Positions 32,011-44,060 of a DNA stretch of 64,000 bases are shown piece after piece; the stretch's first letter is position 1, and each line of letters begins with the position of its first letter. The notes beneath the pieces were generated by a model, which did no database searches, was not told where the DNA came from, and saw only the letters and a program-made list of their open reading frames with translations. Made by a program: the position numbers and the translations under genes. Origin of the DNA: Aldrovandia affinis (taxonomy: Eukaryota; Chordata; Actinopteri; Notacanthiformes; Halosauridae). The DNA lies in NCBI GenBank assembly GCA_029706075.1, contig JAINUG010000136.1:1107501-1171500 (forward strand), in the 5' to 3' direction.

Positions 32011-34970
32011 GAGAAATCATATTCTAAAGTAATAAGTGTGAATCAAAATCTATTTCAATGTGAATCGCGTCAGCACCCAAAAACAGAAGTGTCTAGTCGG
32101 TCCCGTTGGTGAAACAATGGGTGGATGCCAGCATGGACATAAAAAATAATTTCAGTATATCTCAAGTTTATGGTTGACAATCACTGTTGGATTAAGGTAA
32201 ATTAATTACAATATTTAACCAAATCAAATAGTAGAATTAAACCTGAATTGGTAGGCTGCGTAACATGGGGTTTGCAGACTCACGAATGCTGTGGGTCTTA
32301 GTACGGAATATTGGATGGAAACAATATTGAGTTGACTCAGTCTGTGCAAGATGGACCAGGCTCTTTCGAGATCCACCTCCCCAGCATTCCACCACCCCGC
32401 TCCCTCACAGCAGGGCTCACAGTGAATGTTAGGGAAGTGATTTCTCTTCTCATTAAAAACACTTCCGTTAAGTTATCTGCTGTCGCTGTCTCGAGGCTCA
32501 CTCTGCATGAGTGCCAGAACAGACACTAATGTGGGATGGGACAAATTCACTGTCTCACTTCCATGGCCTGCCTTCGGGGAGTAACGGCCGAATGAGGAAA
32601 CCTGCCAATCAATTTTGGAGCGGAAGCAGAAAAAGGAGAGATATGACACAGAAAATAATCTCTACCATTTTACTTTTCAATTTCCAACAGCCTTTCTTTT
32701 TCAGTTTATCTCTCCATCTCTCTCATCATCTCTCTTTCTTTCGTTTCAGCTACCATTTATATTTGAGCTTGTCATAGAGTTATCCTATAAATAAAGCCTG
32801 TGGATAATGTTAGGTCAGAAACTTATTTCCCATTCTTCCAAATAGTATAAAAGAACTATACTCCCATACTGTTTCCACTCATCCCTCAGCTTTGACCTGA
32901 AATGCTTTGTTTGGTACATGAATGGGGGTGGGGGGGAGAGTTCAGTTGCTGTTTAACTAAACCACTTATTGTCAGTGGTGTGAGCCACAAACAGTAAAAG
33001 CCGAACTGGCATTTAAATTCGGATTGGTGAAGGTAAAAAGTGAAAGGGTTCATTAGCAAAGGCTTGGTGCTGACAGGACACAAACTTGTGTGGAACATTT
33101 CGTTTTTGTTGCTCTTTTTTGTCAGCGGTTTGTTGCTTGTTTGACAGAACTCTGTGTAATTTGTACTCTGCATTGGCTGACCCAAATAATATAGTGAAAA
33201 GGACCATATTTAATGGACATAGGCAGTGTACAATTAACAGTGGGGACATTTTCCATCACCTTAAACGTAAACGACCTCTATACCTATGTCATTCAGCAGT
33301 ACATATCCAGAGCCACATTAATGAGGTACAGGTCAAATATTTTAAGAGAACCGTAAATCAGTGTGAACTTGCTGTTCACAGTTATTTATTAGTTCAAGAA
33401 CAGCATTACAATTTTGTTTTCATGATTTCCATAGTTATTATTAGACATTTCTATATTTGAGTGCATGACATGTTACTACTACTACTACAACTGCCAAACT
33501 CATGATCTCTATGAGTTTATGAGTGTTAGTGGTGGTTTGGTAGGCATTCACTATGTGGTATACCCATGATTTGTTTGTTGTGAGGGTGCAGCATATCAGT
33601 TTAATGAATGTAATTTGTGATGGACCATTAGCAAATAGACTCCAATTTTAAAAATGGCAGCACTCTAAGTATTTATGACTGGAAAAAATAACTTTGTAGT
33701 TATTTGAAAAATACTACATTTAGTAATCGTAATAAAAGGTAGGCCTTGCCTCCATTAGAAAATGAAGCCTGCACTTCATAATATTTTGGGGTAATATATA
33801 AGTAAAGTTGATATCAGTCAACATTAACATTGACAGAATTATTGTTATTATTTAATTTAGCAGGCATTCTTATGCAGGCCACTTTCCCATAGATAACTAG
33901 GACAGCAAACTGTACAGTAAATGGGTATTTTTATAATAAAACCAAAAAGCTGCTGATAGATGACCAATTACAAATTAATTATTTCCTTGACTCAAGTAAT
34001 AATCTTCAATGCTATTAAGTGTCATTTAAATGCCATTTGATCGTCTACACTTCAACTTGGTTTTGGTCAATACTGGTATCCTGTTGCCTCGTCAGTGTTC
34101 TTCTTACCCGGGCACCTTGAGAATATAGATATTTAAGTGTACAGCAATCAATATAGGGGTTTTCAGGCTTCAAATATTCAAAGCTATTGATTTTTTTTTA
34201 GGTATCATCTGCAATGAAGGATATTTCATGTGACATTGTGCTTTTACTGAGGGATCCATTCTATCCATTATAAATTCATAATGATCGCTATAAATCCATG
34301 GTAAGCTAGACTGAAACAAGGACTGCCATATTATCTGCTGTTCGGAAACTTTAATCACAGATGAGATAGCGCAGGAATAATGCTTCGTGGCTGCCTGATG
34401 GAATTCCCCGATGTTACAACTTTATTATTTTTCTTGACTGAGCATATGGCATTGGCATAACTTGCTGAACAGTGGAAATGAACTGGCTGAACAACAGATT
34501 AAAAACATCAGAGATGAGGGTGTTCCATTCCAGCAACATTTTCTCATTCCATATACCCTCCCCCCTCCAAAGCTAAAATGAGAAGCTTAGATTAGCTGTG
34601 TGTCCCCATCTCCATGGCTAGAGGTTTTAATCACATTTCAATACTTTTTTTCATCCATTGTTTTCAGCTGTTCTGGGAAACATTATAAAATGCAAAACAA
34701 CTGAACAACATTGGTGAATGTAAAATGATTAAATCGTGATTGAATTGCTGTTAAGTAAGAACCCCAATCACCGGTCATATAACCAACTATAAAACAGGTG
34801 GATTCCATGCCTGTTTTGCCAAAAGTGACAATGGAAGATTGCAGTTCTGTGTCCACCATTGAGATTTGGAAGGATAAGCTGTTGCTGCCATCTTATACAA
34901 ATAGTTAAGATTAGGTCAATGTAAATATACATGTACACATGTAACACACTATACTAGTAATTGAATGCAG
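32011..34970. other. intergenic, no gene recognised
   Basis: A CT-rich tract lies near 32690-32745. Otherwise AT-rich unique-looking sequence. Confidence 0.45.
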
Positions 34971-35262
34971 GGGCCTCGGGTGGTGTAATGGTAAAAGCAT
35001 TCGCCCAGAATGCAAGTTGCCTACTGGCCAGGAGCTCTGTTCGGGGGCAATGATTGGCTGTCCGCCCCAGGGGGAAGGGGGAAGGTGAGCCATCAGGAGC
35101 TTGTCGAGGACTTCCCTGTGGCAGCCTTGGGGCAGTGGCTTGTCCTGCGGAGGTGGGTGGCGGGCTCATGGGGGAGGGAGAATTGAAGAAAATAGAGGAT
35201 ATAATTGGCCACCAAAATAGGGAAAAGATCTGAAACAAACAAAAAGGGAAAAAAAAAAAAAA
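34971..35262 (+). mobile_element. tRNA-derived SINE, family B, with poly-A tail
   Basis: The head GGCCTCGGGTGGTGTAATGG and TAAAAGCATTCGCCCAGAAT lead to GATTGGCTGTCCGCCCCAGG and to the tail ATAATTGGCCACCAAAATAG followed by an A18 run. Confidence 0.9.
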
Positions 35263-36064
35263 AAATAATGAAATGCAGACCTGTACACTTGTTTACAATG
35301 GATGACAGTGAATTCAATTATTCAGTTTCAGACAATTCAGGAGATTTATAGTCCGTTAAATTGAGTTTGCATTATTTGGAAGCATTTTTGTGTGTGTCTT
35401 GTTAACACTTGTAAAGTAAGAATAGAAATATAATGTTCATAATAATACAAATGCAAAATATTTAGTATTTTCATGTTCTAATATTACTTTAGATAAGAGA
35501 GGGGTTGACATTTAGAGTTTTATATGTATCCCATAATCTTCCCTCTTAAACATTAATTAATTCAGTATGCATTTATTACGCATTGATGAATATTTTATGA
35601 TCATCGTTACGCGATATTAAAAGTGGAATGCTGTTTGATTTATGCCACTAGAATCTCATTCAAATAGACAGTAAGGCCTTTACAAGCCAAAAACAAGTAT
35701 TGAGAGGAATTTGTTGACAACTGACCACAAATATTTTTTACATCAGACAATCATAAAATGACAAACTTTTGTTCTTTTTCCATCAGAGTGCTCTCTCCAA
35801 ACCAGTCAGACCTGTCAAACTGTCTCACACATGCTGTGGAACTGTCTATCGGAATGCATAGGGCCACCATTATGACAGCAAAAGGCTGATTAGGGGTATG
35901 CTGAATACGGACAGCAGAATTGAAAGATTTTTTGAGAAATGGGGTGGCTTCTCCTGCTTTTAACTAAGATTAACTTCCTGTTCCCACTTTACATTAATTG
36001 GGCCTAATACCAATGTAATTACACTGGAAGTACCAGATGTAGGTACAGTTTTAACTACTATGTA
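35263..36064. other. intergenic, AT-rich
   Basis: Near 35790-35960 a weak LINE-like phrase (HMLWNCLSI in one frame) is seen, too short to call. No gene. Confidence 0.4.
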
Positions 36065-36220
36065 CAGGTAAATGCCCAAATAAAGGAAACACTTGAGTAA
36101 ATGAGGGATACAACATATATTGAAAGCAGGTGCTTCCACACAGGTGTGGTTTCTGAGTTAATTAAGCAATTAACATCCCATCATGCTTAGGGTCATGTAG
36201 AAAGTGCTGGGCAGATTCAG

Positions 36221-37741
36221 GTGCCCATTATTTTGGCTACTGTGGCTAGAAGAAACAATCTCAGTGACTTTGGAATGGACTCTGGAATGATTTTTAGGGC
36301 ACATTTGGCAGGAGCTTCAGTGATGAAGGCTGCTCAACTTGCTGATGTTTCACGAGGAACAGTGGCTAAGGGGATGCTGGCATGGAAGTCTGGGAGAAAG
36401 ACATCATCAACTAGGGGCAACTGTGGGCGGAAGGACCTACTCCTCAACCGTGATGTCCGTCCATTAGTTCGAGATGCAAGGAAGAAACAGATGAGCTCTG
36501 AATCTATGAGCAGGCAGTTTCATCAAGAACATTCTGTTGAGAATTTCTTTAAATTTTTTCTATTGTTTTTCTCCCAATTTGGTGGCCAATTACGTATACC
36601 CTCTATTTCTTTTGATTCGCCCACCCCCACTAGCCCGCTGCCCGTCACTATGGGACAAGCAAATACCCCGAGGCCGCGCAATGATCCGCCTCCTCCGGAA
36701 CTCGCCCACCTACTTTCTAGGGACACCCTTCCGCTCCTCGGCGAGCTCGTGCCGGCTCTCACTCCCCCCTCCCCCTGGGAAAGACAGCCAATTGCCGCGC
36801 GCGATCGGGGCTCCCGGCCAGAGCCGGGTTTCAAACCGCGGCTAGAGTGGGCAACTTGCACTCCGGGTGAATGCTTAGCTGTTGATGCAAAGAGAGGGAT
36901 ACTATGGTTGGGTCGCAGTGCATAAACACTTTATTACACCTAAAATGCATGTTTATGGTGTAAAGAACACAGGCAGTGGTCTACTGAGCAGTGGGGAGAG
37001 AGGGGAGAGAGAAGAAAAGAGAGATTCAACACTTATGAGAGATTCTGGAAAAAAAAAAAAAAAATGGAAAAAGAAAAAAAAGTGATATGTTCAGATGAGT
37101 CATCCTTCACCCTGTTTTCAACATGTGTGCATGTGTACTTGAAAACCTGATTGCAGATGTATTTGCAGTCCCCACAGCCAATGTGGCTGTCATCGGTGCT
37201 AGCTAGCTAATTCATTCTACCTCAATCATAACATGAACTTCAAACATGTACAGTATGGACAGTAATGTGTTCTGCTTGTTCCATAATGGTGTGGGGTGCC
37301 GTTTCCTGGCATGGTTTGGGCACAGTTAAACCCTTAGAAGGCAAGATCAATGCCAATCATTACTTAATGGCACTGAGTGATCATCTTCACCCTGTTAAAG
37401 TATTTATTTCCTGTAGAGGGGGTGTCTTTCAAGATAATAATGGCCCTGTCCACAGAGCTTGAGTAGTCACCCAACGGTTTGAGGAGCATGACACTGATGT
37501 TACCCATATGTCTTGGCCCTCTCAGTCTCCAGATCTGAACCAAAATGAGAATTTATGGGATATTCTGGAACTATGCCCGAGACAGCATACTCCACTTCCA
37601 TCAACTGAGCGTGAGTTGATTGACTATCTCATGGAAGAGTGGTGTCGTATTCCTCCTGCAGAGTTCCAGACGCTGGTAGACTCTATGCCACGGCGCATAC
37701 AGCCCATACTGGCCACACGTGGAGGCTCAACACCCTGTTAA
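36221..37741 (+). pseudogene. DD37E Tc1-like transposase, broken by SINE, stops and frameshifts
   Basis: The N-terminal helix-turn-helix part (AGASVMKAAQLADVSRGTVA) runs from 36221 to about 36535. After the SINE and a decayed stretch the catalytic part resumes at 37265-37741 with SIMVWGAVSWHGLGTVKPLE, VFQDNNGPVHRA, an in-frame stop and SPDLNQNENLWDILE. Counting codons from the QD aspartate to the NEN glutamate gives 37 intervening positions, one of them the stop. It is non-functional. Confidence 0.9.
36540..36880 (-). mobile_element. tRNA-derived SINE, family B, inserted in the DD37E Tc1 element
   Basis: On + it has the tail TTTCTCCCAATTTGGTGGCC, body CTCCCCCTGGGAAAGACAGC and head GTTTCAAACCGCGGCTAGAG. 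It lies within the transposase frame and is therefore younger than the Tc1 copy. Confidence 0.88.
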
Positions 37742-37776
37742 GTGACTTTACACTGGTGTTTACATTTTTAAAAATA

Positions 37777-38608
37777 CACTACCGGTCAAAAGTTTTAGAA
37801 CACCCCCATTTTCCAGTTTTTACAGAAATTTAAGCAGTTTAAGTCCAGTGAATAACCTGAAATGATACAAAGGTAAGCGGTAAACTGCCAGGGATTTTTT
37901 TTTAAAGGTTTAGGTTACCAAAAAACAGAAACATAATGTACATTTAAGAGTTATAAAAAAAGTCACTCTGTGCAAGTTGCCGATTCTGGATCCAGCAAAA
38001 GAGCCACAGACCATCACGCTTCCTCCTCCATGTTTGACAGTTGGTGTCACACACTGAGGAACCATCCTTTCGCCACAAAAACCTTTCAAAATTTAAAGAT
38101 TTCAAAGTCTTGAGTAGTCCATTGGCAGTGCTTCATGGCCCAGGCAAGCCTCTTTTTCTTATTTTGACATCTTAGCAATGGCTTTCTTACTGCCACTTGA
38201 CCTGTCAAACCTGCAGCTCGAAGTCTTCTCTTCACAGTTGAAACTGAGACTTCCTTACTTCGACCAATGTTAAGCTGTGCTTGAAGCTGTTGTCCTGTAT
38301 GCCGCCTATCACGCAAGCTGTTGACTCTCAGAAACTTGTCTTATAATTTTGTTGTGGCTTTGGGTTTGCCAGACCTCTTCCCGTCAGAGTTCCCTCCAGT
38401 TTCCAAGTGCCTTTTGATGGTGTAGGACACTACTCACTGCCAAAAAATGTACATTCTTTTTCAGTTTTTGGTAACCTAAACCTTTTTTTTAACCACTGGC
38501 AGTTTACCGCTTACCTTTGTACCATTTCAGGTTATTCACTGGACTTGAACTGCTTAAATTTCAGTAAAAACTGGAAAATGGGGGTGTTCTAAAACTTTTG
38601 ACCGTATG
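37777..38608 (-). mobile_element. miniature Tc1 element, copy 1 (internally deleted)
   Basis: Long inverted ends: CACTACCGGTCAAAAGTTTT...CAGTTTTTACAG at left, and the complementary ...CTGGAAAATGGGGGTGTTCT, AAAACTTTTGACCG at right. They enclose about 830 bp. The minus strand 38316-38086 encodes a transposase N-terminal piece (STVKRRLRAAGLTGQVAVRK). The catalytic core is deleted. It abuts the truncated right end of the DD37E element. Confidence 0.9.
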
Positions 38609-40984
38609 TAAATATTTGTCATAATTTCCTTTTCAATAAGTGCAATATTCCAGTCAATAAAATCAAAACGAAAGTAAAATACAATACAGTGTTTTCAGAG
38701 AGGGTAATTTAATTCTATTTTAATTTCACTTTATTGCATTTTATGGCTGTTGTTTTTCTCAACATGAAGACCTGGCAGCCCTGATTATTCACACAATTTC
38801 AGCTGTAATGCTTCTTTGCTAATGATGGGGGGGGGGGAATGTCGGTTTATTTTTAGATCTCATAACTCCCACTTGATTTGGCATCACTGCACGTCCATGC
38901 AATCTCTAGATAAGAGCCTCTGCTCCAGTGGGCTGTAAAGCCAAACAAAAGTAAAGACTACACCAGCGGAGTCTGCCCCGGGCAGGCATGAGCTCAGGCC
39001 CTCTATCTGAGGCAGCAACACAGAGATCGTGATCTCTTTGAATTCACTATTTTGTTCTGAGAGAGGTCGAGTGCTGCGCCCAAATGCCTTTGGACCCGGG
39101 TAAATGTAAACTTTGATAAGAGGATAGATCTGTGGGACACAGGGTATGTGTTGATGTCTCTGTGTTAATCAGCACGGTTCAGGTGAGAGACTCCATCTTT
39201 GATCCTGTCTGCCCCATTCACTGGTGTAGTGCTGTGTGATAATTGAGCATACACATGTTTCTCAGTTCAGAAAGGTTATCGCAATCAAAACAATGGTTCA
39301 TTAAATGTTTTATTCATGCCCCCTATCGCGGTAAAAGGTCTTAAGTGATGTTTCATCGCCATAAAGATTACAGTGACTAGAGTGTGCACGGGGGAGACGG
39401 TGTCTTTCCTGTTTAATCAGAGCTGCGGTATGGCCGCTTTACACCATGTTCGAAATGAAGCAAGTGTGGAGAAACCCAGCTTGAATCATAATTAGTACAC
39501 AGTATCAAATATAACATTTAATCTCTAGATGGCTGGCAGCTCACATTCAGAAATTCGACATCAGAGAGCAGGCAGATAATACCATCCTCTGCTGTGGGAA
39601 AAAAAAAACAGAAGCAGGGCCTTTCACTGTGGATGCAAAAGTGGAAAGAGATGCCTTAAGCCTCTGCGATATTTAGTGTGGTATCAGCCGTTCACAAAGA
39701 GAATAAATAGACTGGGAAGGCCCTTTAGGGATCACTTAACTAGGAACAGAGGGGGAAAATGGTAAATGAATGGTGTATATGGTGCTAGCAGATACAAGTT
39801 TCATAAATGTAATTTATCAAGGCTCAACGCTAACTCAAAACTAGCTCAAAGCTATATCAAACTAAAATGATCACTTCATTTGCTAAATTATTAGCTCCCT
39901 TCCTTCCAAACCCCCATGGTTTTTCTGAATGATGATGCCAGATCAGTTGGTTATTTAATTTGGTAATTACAATAATAATTTTAATTTCATTCACATCTCA
40001 TTTGTTATTATGAATATTATGATATGTATTATTATGATTATTATGATTACAGCATAATCCTTGCTTAAGGATCCAAATTGAAAAACAACTTTAATGACAT
40101 CGCTACGAATGAATAGTTGGCTGTTTCACGCTTTTACTTAAGAAGAAAATTGTACTCTTTTGCCTTCCTGTCAATGGTAATATGTATGACTCATTTAATG
40201 AATGTACAGCAACTAATTACTACTGATAGAGATGTTCTTTACCGTTGCTCTCAAGATGAGAATGGAAAGGATGAATCAACATTAGATGTATAAATAGGCA
40301 AATTAAATGGTTTATACAGTCAGTTTGTAAAAATAGAAATATATATTCTCACAACTATGAAAAAACTGAGTGATCTCCATGACATTGTCTTCATCCAATA
40401 AAGCCATGGGTTTTTACACAAATTAATACAAATATAGGCCATAAGCAAAATGTATGCACTCCTGCATGCATTCTCCCTGACCACCACTTGATTGTTTCAA
40501 TCTATTCTAAATGTGTCACTTGGCTGGTGATTGGTCTACACATGTAGGCCTAAACTATTAAAACAAAGAAGAGGCTAAATGAATATATAGATCAATATAG
40601 ATTGAAATACTGAAACAAAAACAAAAAAAAAGAAAAAAAAAGGAATTATGTTTTCATTTTTTGCAAAAAAGATGTCTTTCATTAGTGTCTATAACATGAT
40701 GTACAAACATGATGTACAAACATTTAACAACCTGGTGAGATCATCATTGGTTTAAACTTACCACAGTGATAACTATGGTTACGTGCATCAAAATGAACTG
40801 TGAGAAACACACATATTTTTACTGTCCATTAATGATGTATTTGAGGTATTCCACGTATGCAGAGGACTTAATATTATCTATAGTATATTATCCATATTAT
40901 CCATCCATTACATATATTCCACATAAAATCCCTTAAGAAACATATCCTTTCACATCTCTACAAAAATGGCAAAATGCATAATGC
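38609..40984. other. intergenic, no gene recognised
   Basis: AT-rich with poly-G (38826-38837) and ATTATTATG patches (about 40005-40045). No coding similarity. Confidence 0.45.
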
Positions 40985-41123
40985 ATCCCAAAGCAGGAGT
41001 GCTGATTCAGGATCAGTTTTGCCTTTTAGCTCATAATGCATACGGTTAGGCTATGGACAAGGGAAACCTGATCCTAGATCAGCACTCCTACTCTTGAAAT
41101 GCTTTATATATATGGGCCCAGGT
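40985..41123. mobile_element. palindromic MITE-like element, copy 2
   Basis: It carries GCAGGAGTGCTGATTCAGGA, then ATCAGTTTTGCCTTTTAG, then CTGATCCTAGATCAGCACTC, then CTACTCTTGAAATGC. The arrangement and sequence match the element at 22385-22525. Confidence 0.78.
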
Positions 41124-41473
41124 TTCATTGGCAGAGCAGAGATGGGATGACTGGGCACACTTTGATGTTTTGCCAAAGATTATCAACATTGGCAGCAATA
41201 CTGTAGTATGAGCATGACAAGTTTTACCTTGAATTTGGCAAGAATATATGATGGATATATTTCTTGGCTACATGAAATAACTGACTACTAATAGGTATCA
41301 CTTCATTATTTATTTATTTATTTATTATTAATTCAACCAACAAAGTAGATCTGCTTGGATTACATTTCCTTCAACTTAAATCTTAAATAAAACAATATAA
41401 CCTTTTTTATATGATGGGTTTAATTAAAATTAAAATTATTTATTTATCAAGCATAAATGATTCAAAATGACAT

Positions 41474-41886
41474 TCTGCATTCAGAACTGCACTGTTCTAG
41501 AGTGTGTATGATCCCCACGGTCTGCATCCTGTTAAGGCACTGTTCTAGTGTGTGGATGAGCCCCACGGTCTGCATCCTATTAGGGCACTGTTCTAGTGTG
41601 TGGATGAGCCCCACAGTCTGCATCCTGTTAAGGCTCTGTTCTAGTGTTTGGATGAGCCCCACGGTCTGCATCCTGTTAAGGCACTGTTCTACTGTGTGGA
41701 TGAGCCCCACGGTCTGCATCCTGTTAGGGCACTGTTCTAGTGTGTGGATCAGCCCCACGGTCTGCATCCTGTTAGGGCACTGTTCTAGTGTGTGGATGAG
41801 CCCCACGGTCTGCATCCTGTTAGGGCACTGTTCTAGTGTGTGTGAGCCCCACGGTCTGCATCCTGTTAGGGCACTGTTCTAGTGTG
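41474..41886 (+). repeat. 48-bp minisatellite, 8 clear copies plus a degenerate one, derived from SINE head
   Basis: The unit contains GGTCTGCATCCTGTTAAGGC, then ACTGTTCTAGTGTGTGGATG, then AGCCCCAC. Spacing is 48 bp except a 3-bp deletion in the last unit. The same words, reverse-complemented, form the tRNA-like head of the SINE at 59030-59310. Because 48 is a multiple of 3, long open frames appear by chance on both strands; they are not genes. Confidence 0.93.
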
Positions 41887-41952
41887 CCCAGTGAGCTTAG
41901 TAGTAGGACTGGGCATTCTAAATTGGGAGATAGAGAAAAAGCATAAAAAATT
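41887..41952 (+). mobile_element. SINE family A tail adjoining the 48-bp array
   Basis: GGACTGGGCATTCTAAATTG, GGAGATAGAGAAAAAGCATA and AAAAAATT form the 3' tail of family A in the orientation expected if the array replaced its head and body. Confidence 0.7.
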
Positions 41953-43989
41953 ACTGATTAGAGAATTAGCTATGGCAATTACCCAAAATCTAACATTCAT
42001 TTCCACACAATTTCCCCTTATCATGATGTCACTGGAACTCATTTTAAAAGAAATAAATACGTTGACTGTGTCATGTCAAAGTGCAATTTCTAATATTTAA
42101 TATATGATTTATTCATTGGTTGTGCTAATAATGAAAAATAGTTGCAACACATAATTAAAATAAAAAATTAAAGTATCTGCTCCTAACTGTTTTCCATCAA
42201 ATAAGCATTCCAGGTAATGAATTGAACATAGATTTGTTTCACAGTTTAAGAAGAACAAGATGGTGAATGAGCTGTCGAATCAGTAAAATCTATTTTTGAG
42301 TTGCATATTAAGTTAGTGCCTCTTGTATTGACTGTGAAAGTGAGCTCCGTGTACCCTAGCAGTCATGAATTAAACAGTAGAACATCATTAATACAATGAG
42401 ACATGTCAAAATGACACCTGATAAAGATTGACATAAGGTTCTCAGTACTGTATCGTACGTGTAAGTGAAAGCCAGCCACTGAAAGCTTAAGTATCTGAAA
42501 GGAAACCAAGACCAGAGTGGTGGCCCACCAGAATACCATTCATCTGTACAGTGCATTCAAATCTGTCCTTTCAAAATTCATTTCAGTAGGGAACCATCCA
42601 TTTCCCGTACACAATATCAAAAAACAACAACATATTTATATTTAGACTTTTTATTGGTGCCAACCAGCCATAGGGCGAACACAGAAGAAGAAGAGTATTA
42701 TCCAGTAGTACAGCGCTATTCCCTTACAGACTACACTCTGGTCAAGATGCCAGGGCGGAAACCACTTTAGCGCCGTGTTGGTCGCTCGGTAACTTACGCT
42801 TTTCTCTGTGCAAAATTATTTCCCTGAGCGGGCCAGCGCTCTCCATATGCCCCATCAGCTTAACGTGCACTTACGTTGCCTGCGTTTAAGTACCCTAAGT
42901 TGCTCCCCGGCATGTGCGACTATGCGGGGCCGCCACTAAGCCCTGTGGTGGAAGCTTTATCTGTGACTGCCGAGGGATCAGTCTCCCGGAGGGACGCTCT
43001 TTTAGTCCCCTGGCCCACACTCCCTCTATGTGGGGCATGTAAACCCCCCACGCCAGCCCTGTCACAGCTGGCCTTACCACTGAATCAAGCTGCTTCATTT
43101 GTGATCCACTGGCGTTAGCTGCAGCCAAAGGCCCACACGTCTCATTCACACACAGATTGACATTGGCAGTATGGCGTAGGTATAAGCTGGTCACAGAGGA
43201 TATGCGAGTGCAGTGATTCCCCTTAAAGTAGACACACAAAAACGGCATCATGAGTGTGATCAGTTTCTGAGATGAAATTGAACGGGGGGGCTGGTGGAAG
43301 AGGGGAACCTATAATAGGTGGAAATGTAAGGTACTGCATGATGTGATGCAGTGCTCATTCAGGGTGACAGATTTGGGGGCACTTTTAGTAGGGCAAAGGT
43401 GTCTGTTATGAAGTTCACACTTTCACATACAACATTTGTATAAAAACAAATATATCGCCAAATTACCAAGGACCATAGCTTCCAGCTTCTGACCATTAAC
43501 CTATTTAAAATTATAATAATGACTGTTGGCTAAATCAGGAATATTTTTCAGCGGAATACGCTGGGAAATTCGAGCTGGCATTTCTTATCAACGGCCATAG
43601 TAACAAGAATTTCTGGGAGGAAACTGTACAGGAAGATAATTTTCAATGAGATGCAAACTTTCCTTCATTGAATTGATTTTAAAAATTAAAATGATGAAGC
43701 AATGCCTGGGGGTGTTCTTTGAATTATTTTCTGATAAGCAATCAATGTAAAATGTACTAAATCAAACTACAACTGCAGCGCCCACCAGTCGCTGAGGAAC
43801 ATTGCACTCTCTTGGAAGTTGTAGTTGTAGCGATATTAATTTAGACATTTTATTCATATGGTGATCGGCTAGTTACTTAATAAAAGGGCTTGCTTATCTA
43901 CAAAGAACAATTCAAAGAACAGCCTCCAAGCTTTCTAAAAAACATTTACTCGTAAAACATGTTCTGTCTTCAATCTGATTAAGGAAAGT

Positions 43990-43990
<1 letters not shown>
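41953..43990. other. intergenic; unassigned GC-rich block at 42660-43260
   Basis: The block is clearly richer in G+C than its flanks and has few stop codons, but no frame matches a family I know. The rest is AT-rich with no gene. Confidence 0.4.
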
Positions 43991-44033
<43 letters not shown>

Positions 44034-44060
44034 GCACGGACGCACGCACACACACACACA
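43991..44060. repeat. CA microsatellite, interrupted
   Basis: A (CA)n run of about 40 bp, then CTCGCACGGACGCACG and a second (CA)n run. Confidence 0.93.

Larger units (their letters stand above)
36065..37766 (+). mobile_element. Tc1-like (DD37E) element, split by a SINE and lacking its right end
   Basis: After TA (36063-36064) the left end is CAGGTAAATGCCCAAATAAA, then GGAAACACTTGAGTAAATGA, a well-known teleost Tc1-like terminus. The right end is truncated: the expected mirror of the left terminus is replaced after GGTGTTTACATTTTTAAAAA, where a second element begins at 37777. A family B SINE interrupts the transposase at 36540-36880. Confidence 0.9.

Noticed and set aside
35790..35960. LINE C-terminal fragment
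   Set aside because: Only a short HMLWNC-type phrase is seen, too little to support a call.
41457..41882. 141-codon repeat protein (16-residue repeats) and its antisense partner
   Set aside because: The 48-bp unit is a multiple of three, so frames stay open by chance; the unit derives from a SINE head.
41474..41886. CRISPR-like array
   Set aside because: The copies are contiguous with no unique spacers, in a vertebrate genome; it is a minisatellite.
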